Assembly: GCF_003324485.1 (NCBI RefSeq)
Contig: NZ_QODK01000003.1
Span: 806,001-870,000, forward strand
Length of the DNA stretch: 64,000 nucleotides
Origin: Cohaesibacter intestini
Lineage (GTDB): Bacteria; Pseudomonadota; Alphaproteobacteria; Rhizobiales; Cohaesibacteraceae
Direction of reading: 5' to 3'
Shown here piece after piece: positions 40,470-48,747 of this stretch (its first letter is position 1; each line of letters opens with the position of its first letter). The notes under the pieces are model-generated. The model did not search any database and was not told the origin of the DNA. It saw only the letters and a program-made list of their open reading frames with translations. The translations under genes and the position numbers were made by a program.

Positions 40470-40763
40470 TTAGCGCAGGGCTTCCATCAGATCCTGAGAG
40501 GCAGATGCAACCGTCTTGGTTGCCAAGGCACTGGCCTTGAAGGCAACCTCCGCTTCAATCAATTCCACCAATTTGGCAGGATCAAGACTGGGGGATGCGG
40601 AGACTGGCGCAATCGGATCGGTCGGCTTGACCTCTGACTGTGCCTTGACTGTCGTTTCCGGCGCATTGTCGGGCACAGGATTGGCGATGCCGATCGCGAT
40701 ATCCTCGAGGCGATCTGCTGCAGCCGTCATTCCGGCGGAGGCTATGGACAATGCTGGTATCAT
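40470..40763 (-). CDS. Very short flagellar-basal-body-rod-like protein
   Basis: 97 residues. The N-terminus ALSIASAGMTAAADRLEDIA resembles the first helix of flagellar rod/hook proteins (SGMxAAxxRLxxxAxNIAN), and the C-terminus LVELIEAEVAFKASALATKT resembles their last helix (hMvexixAqrafxAnxxxikt). The roughly 40-residue Pro/Ala-rich link between them replaces the whole beta-domain. No flagellar genes are nearby. It could be a relic, a small coiled-coil protein, or an unstudied accessory protein. Confidence 0.7.
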   Translation of the reverse strand: MIPALSIASAGMTAAADRLEDIAIGIANPVPDNAPETTVKAQSEVKPTDPIAPVSASPSLDPAKLVELIEAEVAFKASALATKTVASASQDLMEALR

Positions 40764-41233
40764 TGCTCCAGTATAGCGCCGAAATCTTAATCATCTTTTT
40801 GCCCGAACCGCAAAATTCTGTGCTTTTTGTAAGAATGTCGTTAACTGTTACGACAGAACAGACTGCCGGACAAAAAAATGGCCCCGCAATCCAACAGGGC
40901 CAGTATAGGCATCATCGGTCAGAAACCATGACGCTCTGGTGTGCGTGGTTCGGCCAGCGTGGCAAATGGCCATGCGCTGAGCCTAACGATCCCCGACAAG
41001 AGCGACTCAGTGGATGTCACCCCTGCCAATGTGATGCAGCGAACCTAGGCATCGGATATTGCACTCATGTGACATGTCTTGATGTCAGCAAGCAGCTCTG
41101 GGCTTTGTTTGTCATTCAGTGCCAAACAAGCTGTGTCTGTGCATCTTTTTTATGGGGCATGGGAAATTTACGTATGCAAACTGTGCGTCTCCCTATGTTA
41201 GGCTTTTTCCGGTAACGACAGCGAGGCAGGCAG
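40764..41233. other. Intergenic region with an orphan minus-strand terminator
   Basis: 470 bases between the divergent rod-like gene and ppk2. A minus-strand terminator at 40872-40901 has no gene upstream of it on that strand; a structured RNA could occupy about 40872-41070. No tRNA, SRP RNA, tmRNA or RNase P motif was recognised. Confidence 0.4.
40872..40901 (-). terminator. Orphan intrinsic terminator (minus strand)
   Basis: Read on the minus strand: GGCCC (40901-40897) pairs with GGGCC near 40884-40880 over a 12-base loop, then ATTTTTTT. Nothing annotated on the minus strand lies upstream. Confidence 0.65.
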
Positions 41234-42058
41234 ATGGCGAAGAAAAACTCTTCCGAAGACCAGAAAAAGAGCGGCAAGATCTCCAGCGAACTATATGAAA
41301 GCGAGTTGCTGCGCCTGCAGATTGAACTTGTGAAAATGCAGGAATGGATCAAGCAGACCGGACATCGGGTAGTCGTCATCTTTGAAGGCCGTGATGCAGC
41401 AGGCAAGGGCGGAACCATCAAGCGGATCACCGAACCGCTCAATCCTCGCATCACGCAAGTCGTTGCCTTGCCCGCCCCGACCGAGCGCGAAAAGACTCAA
41501 TGGTATTTCCAGCGCTACGTCGCCCATTTGCCTGCTCGGGGTGAGATGATCATTTTGGACCGGTCCTGGTACAACCGGGCTGGTGTCGAGCGGGTCATGG
41601 GATTCTGCACTGAGGAAGAATATCGCGAGTTTTTGCGCAGTTGTCCGGAATTTGAGCGCATGCTGGTGCGTTCAGGCATCCAGTTGATCAAATACTGGTT
41701 CTCCGTTTCAGACGAAGAGCAGGAACGCCGCTTTCAGAACCGCCTGAAAGATCCGACAAAACGTTGGAAGCTGAGCCCAATGGATCTGGAAAGCCGCAAA
41801 AGATGGATGGATTACTCCAAGGCGAAGGATGAAATGTTCGCCCATACGGACATCAAGCAAGCGCCTTGGTATGTGGTCGAGTCGGACATCAAGAAACATG
41901 CACGGATCAATTGCATCAGTCACCTTCTCTCGATGGTGCCTTATGAGGATCTGACACCCGAGCCGCTCGAGCTGGAACCCCGACCGGTCCAGAGCGGCTA
42001 TGTTCGTCCACCAATGGACGAGCAGACCTTCGTGCCGGAGGTCCACAAAGACCTTTGA
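41234..42058 (+). CDS. ppk2: Polyphosphate kinase 2
   Basis: 274 residues, single PPK2 domain. Walker A is EGRDAAGKGGTIKRI (about residues 50-64), the lid-side motif LDRSWYNRAGVERVMGF follows, and KYWFSVSDEEQERRFQNRL is typical. The enzyme transfers phosphate between polyphosphate and nucleoside diphosphates, usually favouring NDP phosphorylation from polyP. Standalone gene with its own terminator. Confidence 0.94.
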   Translation: MAKKNSSEDQKKSGKISSELYESELLRLQIELVKMQEWIKQTGHRVVVIFEGRDAAGKGGTIKRITEPLNPRITQVVALPAPTEREKTQWYFQRYVAHLPARGEMIILDRSWYNRAGVERVMGFCTEEEYREFLRSCPEFERMLVRSGIQLIKYWFSVSDEEQERRFQNRLKDPTKRWKLSPMDLESRKRWMDYSKAKDEMFAHTDIKQAPWYVVESDIKKHARINCISHLLSMVPYEDLTPEPLELEPRPVQSGYVRPPMDEQTFVPEVHKDL

Positions 42059-42092
42059 GAGCTGTCTTCGGAGAACGGTCCCTGCAAACCAC

Positions 42093-42120
42093 AAGGCGCG
42101 GCTTTGATCGCGCCTTTTGT
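42093..42120 (+). terminator. Intrinsic terminator after ppk2
   Basis: Perfect 8-bp stem (42093-42100 with 42109-42116), 8-base loop, TTTT then GTGTTT. Confidence 0.75.
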
Positions 42121-42223
42121 GTTTGCATTGGAAATGTCCAGTCCCCCCTCAGGCAAACGCGCAAGAGGCGCAGCAAGCAATATGCTGCGAGGGGAAGATG
42201 GATAGATTTTAAAGAGAAGAAAA

Positions 42224-42300
<77 letters not shown>

Positions 42301-42422
42301 ACACGTGGGCTTTATAGAGTCATTGTCATCCGCTTGCAATAAAACTTGCGCCCGGTCGGGCAATTATCCTCAGTCAACCGCTTTGAAATGCATAACAAAG
42401 TTGGATTTCAGAGGCAGAACGG

Positions 42423-42451
42423 AAAAGGGCCGGCATGTGGCATGCTGGCCC
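42423..42451 (-). terminator. Terminator after the glycosylphosphotransferase gene
   Basis: Minus-strand 11-bp stem with one G-U pair (42451-42441 with 42437-42427), 3-base loop, then TTTTCC. Confidence 0.7.
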
Positions 42452-42486
42452 TGATACAATCAGCGGTCATCCATTCGCGTGGCTGA

Positions 42487-44022
42487 TCAATAGGCATTGT
42501 CCTGATTGAGCAGCTTGAGTGGCGTGACGGCAAGGATATATAGATCCATCGATAACGACCAGTTTTCGATATAGTAGATATCATGCTGGACACGCTGCTT
42601 GAGTTTCTCCGGATCGTCAATTTCACCGCGCCAGCCATGGATCTGCGCCCAGCCTGTGATGCCCGGCTTGACCTTGTGGCGCGCCATATATCCGTCGGCC
42701 ACTTCCTCGAACAATTTGTTGTTGGTCTGCTGGTGCGGCACATGGGGCCGGGGGCCAACCAGTGACAAGGTGCCGGAAAGCACGTTGAACAATTGTGGCA
42801 ACTCATCAATCGACGTCTTGCGGATGAAGCGACCGACCTTGGTGACGCGATTGTCGTTCTTGGTGACCGATTTCTGCGCCTTCTGGTCGGAGCTTTCATG
42901 ATAGAGGGAGCGGAATTTGTAAACGACCACTTCCTCGTTGTTGAAGCCAAGACGTTTCTGTTTGAAGATGATTGGCCCCTTGCTGTCGCGTTTGATGGCG
43001 ATGGCCGTGCCAACCAGCAGGGGAGACAGCACAAGAATAGCTGTCGCCGCGACCACCACATCAAAGGCGCGTTTGAACAACGAACCCCAATTGGCGATCG
43101 GTTTGGCAAAGACCGGCACGGTGGGCAAATTTCCGACATAGCTGTATGTGCGGCGACGGAACTGCATCTTGTTCATGTGAGCGCTCAGATGAATATCAAG
43201 CGGCAGAACCCAGAGCTTGTGCAGCATCTGCAAGACACGATTTTCTGCGGTCACGGGAATGGTGACAATCAGCATGTCGATTTTGCAAAGACGGGAAAAC
43301 TCGACCAAATCACTGACAGTGCCGAGCTTGGGATAGCCCGCGACAATCGCAGGTGACCGGTCATCATCGCGGTCATCGAAAATTCCGCAAATGCGAATGT
43401 CGTTATTTTCCTGCGCTTCCAGTGACTCAATGATTTCTGCCGCTGGTCTCCCACCGCCGACAATAACAGCGCGACGTTCGAGGCGGCCATCGGCCTGCCA
43501 GCGCCGGATAAACAGGGTCTCGATCGCTCGCATGGAGCACATTACGGCCAATCCCAGCGTAAACCAGATGCCCAGCCAAGCGCGGTTTTGTTCCAGATCC
43601 GTGCCAGAAAGAAAGCCGACCAGAAGAAACAGCACGACCAGCATCGTCATCGAGCCAATCACCTTGCCCAGATGCGGCGCCATATTGTTCATTTCATGCA
43701 CATTATAGCCGTCCGCAGACAACATGAAGAGCATGAACAAGGCCGCTCCGACGATCGAGAAGGTCAGTGGCATCTCATATCCGGCCAACTGCGCCCCTCC
43801 CGCGATGGAGTAGGCCGTCAGTCCCATGATCATGACAATCAGAAAATCGGAAAGCTGCACCAGCCCGCGCACCATCATGGGGGCGTAGGTCGTCGTCGAG
43901 AATTCCGAGGCGACTTCACGAGCAAGGTCGGAAATCTGGGAACTTGACCGGAAATCTTCCTCTTGTGCGGTCGCCAGAACAGCACTTGATGAAAAGGCTG
44001 TCTTCGGATCCAGAGCCTGCAT
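42487..44022 (-). CDS. Undecaprenyl-phosphate sugar phosphotransferase (exopolysaccharide initiation)
   Basis: 511 residues from ATG 44022. Four hydrophobic helices (about 50-150), a CoA-binding-like Rossmann middle (AVIVGGGRPAAEIIESL), a fifth helix (VVVAATAILVLSPLL), and the C-terminal bacterial sugar transferase domain with KFRSLYHES, RKTSIDELPQLFNVL, GPRPHVPHQ and VKPGITGWAQI. WbaP/WcaJ/ExoY-type enzymes load the first sugar phosphate on undecaprenyl phosphate. Same strand as the Wza-like gene upstream and divergent from the Wzz-like gene. Confidence 0.92.
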   Translation of the reverse strand: MQALDPKTAFSSSAVLATAQEEDFRSSSQISDLAREVASEFSTTTYAPMMVRGLVQLSDFLIVMIMGLTAYSIAGGAQLAGYEMPLTFSIVGAALFMLFMLSADGYNVHEMNNMAPHLGKVIGSMTMLVVLFLLVGFLSGTDLEQNRAWLGIWFTLGLAVMCSMRAIETLFIRRWQADGRLERRAVIVGGGRPAAEIIESLEAQENNDIRICGIFDDRDDDRSPAIVAGYPKLGTVSDLVEFSRLCKIDMLIVTIPVTAENRVLQMLHKLWVLPLDIHLSAHMNKMQFRRRTYSYVGNLPTVPVFAKPIANWGSLFKRAFDVVVAATAILVLSPLLVGTAIAIKRDSKGPIIFKQKRLGFNNEEVVVYKFRSLYHESSDQKAQKSVTKNDNRVTKVGRFIRKTSIDELPQLFNVLSGTLSLVGPRPHVPHQQTNNKLFEEVADGYMARHKVKPGITGWAQIHGWRGEIDDPEKLKQRVQHDIYYIENWSLSMDLYILAVTPLKLLNQDNAY

Positions 44023-44190
44023 AGTCCAACACCATTGGTTTTGAGTTCGGTTGTGACTAAGAGGATTAACAGCCAATTTTTGAATAAGATTTAACCGACT
44101 GTTTTTCTAAACACGGGTGAACCGCTTTTGGCCATTGTAGTTAACAAAGTTCAAAAGACGACACGCAGCAAGGCTGGCTCATCGGGTCCC

Positions 44191-44748
44191 TCAGAAAAGC
44201 CGCTCGCGAACATAGATGGTGTCACCCGGACGCACCGGGGCAGTCAGCTTGACGCGGCCTGTCAGGATCTTGCCATTCAACTGCCGCGTGACATCGACAT
44301 AGCGTTGCTGGGCGCGCGGCGAGAAGCCGCCTGCAATGGCAATGGCTGTCTGCACCGTCATGCCGGTGACATAGGCATATTGCCCGGCAGTGGTCACTTC
44401 ACCCATAACAAAGAACGGCCGATACTGGGAAATTTCGACGGACACGTCAGGATTCTTGATGAAGCCATTTTCAAGGCGTGCGGCAATGTCCCGCGCCAGA
44501 TCGTTCGTCTCGCGGCCACGGGCCACCACATTGCCGATCAACGGCACCGAGACATAGCCCGACTGGTCTACTGTATATTCATTATTCAGTTCGGTCTGAT
44601 TGTAGACAATCAATCGCACCCTATCTCCTGAATCGAGCAAATAGGGCCCGACGAGGGATTTGTGGAAGGCTTCGCCTGCAGGCCGGTAGCTGGAGCAACC
44701 TGCCAAACCGGAAATTACGGCCAAAAGAACGAGAATACGAACAAACAT
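44191..44748 (-). CDS. Polysaccharide export lipoprotein (Wza/OtnA family)
   Basis: 185 residues. Signal peptide with lipobox GLAGC (Cys18). Poly_export domain YLLDSGDRVRLIVYNQTELN ... DQSGYVSVPLIGNV, then an SLBB-type segment FVMGEVTTAGQYAYV. At under 200 residues it is much shorter than E. coli Wza and resembles the short rhizobial ExoF/GumB-like type that lacks the C-terminal outer-membrane helix. Probably a periplasmic/outer-membrane export component working with the divergent Wzz-like protein. Confidence 0.9.
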   Translation of the reverse strand: MFVRILVLLAVISGLAGCSSYRPAGEAFHKSLVGPYLLDSGDRVRLIVYNQTELNNEYTVDQSGYVSVPLIGNVVARGRETNDLARDIAARLENGFIKNPDVSVEISQYRPFFVMGEVTTAGQYAYVTGMTVQTAIAIAGGFSPRAQQRYVDVTRQLNGKILTGRVKLTAPVRPGDTIYVRERLF

Positions 44749-44950
44749 CGGAACCGACTCATCAGATTAAGACTGCATCTTTTATGAAATATTGTGGTTA
44801 ATGCTGCGTAAAGAGGAGGAGGTGCATATCCATTTGATCGCGTTATTCGTGCATTTTGCTTCGATTTTGGCGAGGTGAGGCCGTTGTTAAGGAGCTGGTT
44901 ACCATGACGTGTCAGGATTTGGGAAACCTCATTTACGGCGACCTAGATCC

Positions 44951-46633
44951 ATGCCCAATCAGACCAGTCAAAGTTCCAACAACAACGCCATGCCTGTCAG
45001 ACAGCCATTTTCGCATGCCGGGTGGTTGCTGTGCCTTGCTTTGCTGTTGCCTTTGGTGGTCGCTTCGGTCAGTGCATATTGGGTGACGATGCAGGAGGAG
45101 AGCTACCGCGCAACCGCCAATATTCTGATCCTGGCGCCCAATGAGCGCTATATACCGGAGCAGGGGGCTGCCCAGTCGGTTTCTGACTGGCAGAATGCAG
45201 ACCGAATTGTTCAGGATGCACGGCAATTGCTGTTTGGGGAAGGAGAGCGGACAAGTGCCCTGATGGCCAAAGTTTCTTTATCCTTTGACGCAGCCTTGCG
45301 AACCCTGTCGATCCGAGTAACCGACGAAGACCGTGAAGAGGCAATGAACAATGCCAACCGGCTGGCAAATGCGTATCTCTCCCGGTTGAAAGCCCGCCGC
45401 GCCACGCAGTTCCATGATGCAGTAGACAAGCTTGCTACCGATATTTCCGCGATTGAGTTCCAACAGGTCGCTCTGACCGCTAGGCTGGCTCCCAATCCAG
45501 TTCCCCAATTGGAGAGTGACGCTGCTCTTCAAACCTGGAAGGAAAAGGAAGCCCAACGGATCGCCGGGGTGCAGAAAAGCATCAATGCTACGGACCGCAT
45601 TCTCAACAATATGCGCAACTTGCACCAACAGGCCGTTACAAAACAGAAATATGATCTGTTACCGCCAGAAGCACGACTGCTCGTGCGTGCATCGCTGCCC
45701 GAATATTCGATCAAGGCAAGCGCGCTGGGCCTCTTTGTGAAGACCCTATGGATCAGCGCCCTGTCGATGGTGTGTCTTTGGGGGATCTACAGCCTGCATC
45801 TGCGACGCAAGTCTGCTCGCCGCTCTGCTGTGCGTCCAGACCTTCCGGTCTCTCTGGAAAAACCTGACGTTGACACACGCAATCCGATTGCAGTCGATTC
45901 GACCTCTATTTCTCAGTTGCCAGTACCATTGGAGACAGTGCCTCAGGTGACAGTTCCTCTGGTGACAACTCCACAGGCACCGGTGCAACAGGCCCCTGTG
46001 GCTGCCCCTTCACCCGTCCACGACATCATGTCTGGGACAGACTTGGACATGGAAAGCGTGGCCTTGCAAATACGGGCCACTGGGCACCAACGGGTCGTGC
46101 TGCTGTCAGAGAGTGGCCGCTGGGGTGAACAGGCGAACATCCTCATGCAGGCGCTGATGGATCTCGATCAGGCTGTTCTGTTGGTCAGATTGGGAGATGC
46201 AGGCGCGGATCACGCTCATGCAGGTATCACCGATCTCATCGATCAGACCGCCAGCTATGCCGATCTGGTGCAAATCGATGATAACACAGGGCTGCATCAC
46301 ATCGCTCGCGGTACGCGGGCAATGCGTCTTGAGGACTTCTTCAGTCATGAATTTCATGGGTTGCTGCTGGCTCTGGAAGAGGCATGCGATATCGTGTTGA
46401 TTGATCTCGGTAGCCATTACGACAATGACTATGCGCTGAAGAGTCTGGGGATTGCTCGCGATGCACTGGCCTGCATTGACGCACCCGATGCCGGGGAATC
46501 GGTTGCCCAACAGGTGCGAGCCGTGATAGGGCATTTCGGTTATCAGGACTGCCTGATCTTGCCGTTGGATTGCAAAAAGCAGCTGGATCTCATCGGTTAT
46601 GAAGAACAGGAAAAGGCCATTGCGGCCGAGTGA
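44951..46633 (+). CDS. Wzz/GumC-like chain-length protein fused to a degenerate BY-kinase-like domain
   Basis: 560 residues from ATG 44951; a GTG at 44909 is an alternative, and neither has a well-spaced Shine-Dalgarno. A first membrane helix (GWLLCLALLLPLVVASVSAY), a coiled periplasmic region (about 60-250) and a second helix (LWISALSMVCLWGIYSL) form a Wzz-type protein. After a Pro/Val-rich linker, residues about 360-555 look like the cytoplasmic kinase domain: RVVLLSESGRWGEQAN takes the P-loop place but lacks GKS/T, while the Walker B-like DIVLIDLG remains. No C-terminal tyrosine cluster is seen. Probably regulatory rather than catalytic. Confidence 0.82.
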   Translation: MPNQTSQSSNNNAMPVRQPFSHAGWLLCLALLLPLVVASVSAYWVTMQEESYRATANILILAPNERYIPEQGAAQSVSDWQNADRIVQDARQLLFGEGERTSALMAKVSLSFDAALRTLSIRVTDEDREEAMNNANRLANAYLSRLKARRATQFHDAVDKLATDISAIEFQQVALTARLAPNPVPQLESDAALQTWKEKEAQRIAGVQKSINATDRILNNMRNLHQQAVTKQKYDLLPPEARLLVRASLPEYSIKASALGLFVKTLWISALSMVCLWGIYSLHLRRKSARRSAVRPDLPVSLEKPDVDTRNPIAVDSTSISQLPVPLETVPQVTVPLVTTPQAPVQQAPVAAPSPVHDIMSGTDLDMESVALQIRATGHQRVVLLSESGRWGEQANILMQALMDLDQAVLLVRLGDAGADHAHAGITDLIDQTASYADLVQIDDNTGLHHIARGTRAMRLEDFFSHEFHGLLLALEEACDIVLIDLGSHYDNDYALKSLGIARDALACIDAPDAGESVAQQVRAVIGHFGYQDCLILPLDCKKQLDLIGYEEQEKAIAAE

Positions 46634-46642
46634 TCCTGTCGA

Positions 46643-46843
46643 CTAATCCTTTTCCATCCAGCGGATGATCAAACCCGCAGGCACCACCCACAACGCACCG
46701 GAAATCACAAAAAAGATAATCTGAACCCAGCCGCTGGCATTGGCGACGACAGCGGCGCCTACGGTCATGCCGACCGCGGCATAAAGAATGATCCAGGTCA
46801 CCAAAAGGATCATGCCGATGAATTTGCGCGTGCGTTTGTTCAT
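46643..46843 (-). CDS. DUF2842 small membrane protein
   Basis: 66 residues from ATG 46843 (MNKRTRKFIGMILLVTW). Two hydrophobic helices with VGMTVGAAVVANASGWVQII between them and WVVPAGLIIRWMEKD at the end, the DUF2842 pattern. Found near ctaA in many alphaproteobacteria; function unknown. An upstream in-frame ATG at 46858 is possible. Convergent with the Wzz-like gene, 9 bases away. Confidence 0.85.
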   Translation of the reverse strand: MNKRTRKFIGMILLVTWIILYAAVGMTVGAAVVANASGWVQIIFFVISGALWVVPAGLIIRWMEKD

Positions 46844-47103
46844 AATCTGTCTTGCCAAGGCGTTGCGAAGTGGAAAGGATCGTGAAACGAAAGCTCACGC
46901 CCAGCGTCTTAAACCAGCTTGACGGCTCTGAAAAGAAAAAAGACCAGCAAGGCTCAATGCCAATGGGAAAAATACCAATTGGCGCTTGGGCGGGGTGGAA
47001 TTTGCACTTTGCCGTGGGCATTTTGTCTGGCAATCGCGTATAAGGGATTCAACAACAAAAACAGGCATGACTTCAAGACCGAAAGACCAATAGGGAGTGT
47101 GAG

Positions 47104-48201
47104 ATGGAAGGCCATATCAGTGAAGCGGAACGGGCCAGTCGCTATGTCGACATCAAACCGGACAAGGTGGCACCATCCAGAGGTGCCGTGCGGGTCTGGC
47201 TCTATTGCGTCGCGTTCCTTGTTTTCCTGATGGTGATTGTCGGCGGCGCGACACGGCTGACCGATTCCGGTCTTTCAATCACCGAATGGAAGCCGATTCA
47301 TGGTGCGATTCCACCGATGAATGCCGCCGAATGGACCGAAGAATTCGAAAAATACCGTCAGACACCTGAGTACCAACAGGTCAACAAGGGCATGAGCCTT
47401 GAAGATTTCAAGTTCATCTTCTGGTGGGAATGGGGTCACAGGCAGTTGGGTCGCTTCATCGGTCTGGTTTTCTTTGTGCCGATGCTGTTTTTCTGGTTGA
47501 GCGGACGACTTTCCGACGAAGTCAAACCCCGACTCGTGGTGTTGCTGTTTCTGGGCGGCTCACAAGGGGCGATTGGCTGGTGGATGGTGGCCTCCGGGCT
47601 GGTGGATCGGGTCGATGTCAGCCAATATCGCCTCGCAACCCATCTGTTGCTCGCCTCGATCATATTTGTCGCGCTGCTGTGGGTGGCGCGCGGCTATCGC
47701 AGCGTCAGGCAAGTGCCCGAATGTGTCAGCAGCGAACGTCACAGCTGGACGCTTGCTGTGGTTGTGGGTCTATTGCTTGTCCAGATTTTTCTTGGCGGAT
47801 TGGTGGCTGGCACCCATGCGGGCCACACCTACAATACCTGGCCTCTGATGGATGGCAGCCTGATCCCTGAGGGGCTTTATGTCTACAGCCCGCCATGGCT
47901 TGCCGCTTTTGAAGATCATTTGACGATCCAGTTCAACCACCGTGTCGTGGCCTATCTGATCATGGTCGTTGTCGGGTTGGTCTGGTTGCGCATCTGGCGC
48001 GACCCTTACGCGGCCAAAATGACCATTGCAGCCTCTATTCTTGCAGCGCTGGTGCTGGTGCAGGTGGTGATCGGCATCACGACCTTGCTGTTGGTTGTGC
48101 CTTTGTGGCTTGGCCTGCTGCATCAGGCAACGGCGGCTCTGCTGCTGGCGGCCAGTACCGTTCTGTACCGGGATTTGAAGGACAGTCAACAGCGGATCTG
48201 A
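47104..48201 (+). CDS. ctaA: Heme A synthase (COX15/CtaA, type 2)
   Basis: 365 residues with eight predicted membrane helices. GGATRLTDSGLSITEWKPI, WWEWGHRQLGR and QFNHRVVAYL hold conserved histidines that bind heme. It oxidises heme O to heme A for aa3-type cytochrome oxidase. AGGGAGTG upstream is the ribosome-binding site. Opposite in direction to DUF2842, usual neighbours. Confidence 0.95.
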   Translation: MEGHISEAERASRYVDIKPDKVAPSRGAVRVWLYCVAFLVFLMVIVGGATRLTDSGLSITEWKPIHGAIPPMNAAEWTEEFEKYRQTPEYQQVNKGMSLEDFKFIFWWEWGHRQLGRFIGLVFFVPMLFFWLSGRLSDEVKPRLVVLLFLGGSQGAIGWWMVASGLVDRVDVSQYRLATHLLLASIIFVALLWVARGYRSVRQVPECVSSERHSWTLAVVVGLLLVQIFLGGLVAGTHAGHTYNTWPLMDGSLIPEGLYVYSPPWLAAFEDHLTIQFNHRVVAYLIMVVVGLVWLRIWRDPYAAKMTIAASILAALVLVQVVIGITTLLLVVPLWLGLLHQATAALLLAASTVLYRDLKDSQQRI

Positions 48202-48230
48202 AGAGATCTGAAGTGAAGAAAAGCAAAGGC

Positions 48231-48260
48231 AAGGGCGCGAAAGCAAACGCGCCCTTTGTC
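48231..48260 (+). terminator. Terminator after ctaA
   Basis: Perfect 9-bp stem (48231-48239 with 48248-48256), 8-base loop, weak tail TTTGTC. It also faces the convergent DUF6404-like gene. Confidence 0.65.
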
Positions 48261-48618
48261 ATTTCATGGCCAATTGGGGCCAGCTGGACAGGCCATGCTT
48301 GCGCGCAGCCGCGCGATAATAAATCGCCATCCCGATGCCAAACAGCATGCCGGCGAAAAAGCCCGCCCAGAGGGCAATCGACACCGTCATGCCAATCTGG
48401 TCTTCCCAGACAAACAGCCACATCAAGCCACTCCAGAGAATGCCGAATGGAATGCCAGTCGTCAGCATATTGACGGGCATGCTGGCATAGTGAGGCGGCC
48501 GCATCGAGAATCCCAATCGTAGCAGCAGTTTGTGCAAAGGCGGCGCGTAATTGTCCCGCAGGATCTCTGTTCCTTGCAGTTCGGTCATCGCCAGTTGGTA
48601 ATGGTCATCAAAGGTCAT
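48259..48618 (-). CDS. Small membrane protein, DUF6404-like
   Basis: 119 residues. A cytoplasmic N-terminal part ending NYAPPLHKLLLRLGFSMRPP, a first hydrophobic stretch (about 50-68), a second (about 73-98) and the C-terminal segment YYRAAARKHGLSSWPQL. The pattern matches DUF6404 as I remember it. Function unknown. Its downstream side shares the ctaA terminator hairpin. Confidence 0.7.
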   Translation of the reverse strand: MTFDDHYQLAMTELQGTEILRDNYAPPLHKLLLRLGFSMRPPHYASMPVNMLTTGIPFGILWSGLMWLFVWEDQIGMTVSIALWAGFFAGMLFGIGMAIYYRAAARKHGLSSWPQLAMK

Positions 48619-48694
48619 GATGATACTTTATGGGGAGCGATGTCCCTTGCAAACCGGTCCATTTGACCCATCTTGCATTTGATCGTCCGGCCAC

Positions 48695-48724
48695 AAAAAA
48701 GCCGGGCTGACGGGGCCCGGCTTT
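48695..48724 (-). terminator. Intrinsic terminator after metY
   Basis: Minus-strand perfect 10-bp stem (48724-48715 with 48707-48698), 7-base loop, then six T. Confidence 0.88.
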
Positions 48725-48747
48725 CCTATGTCATTCAATCCGCAGGA

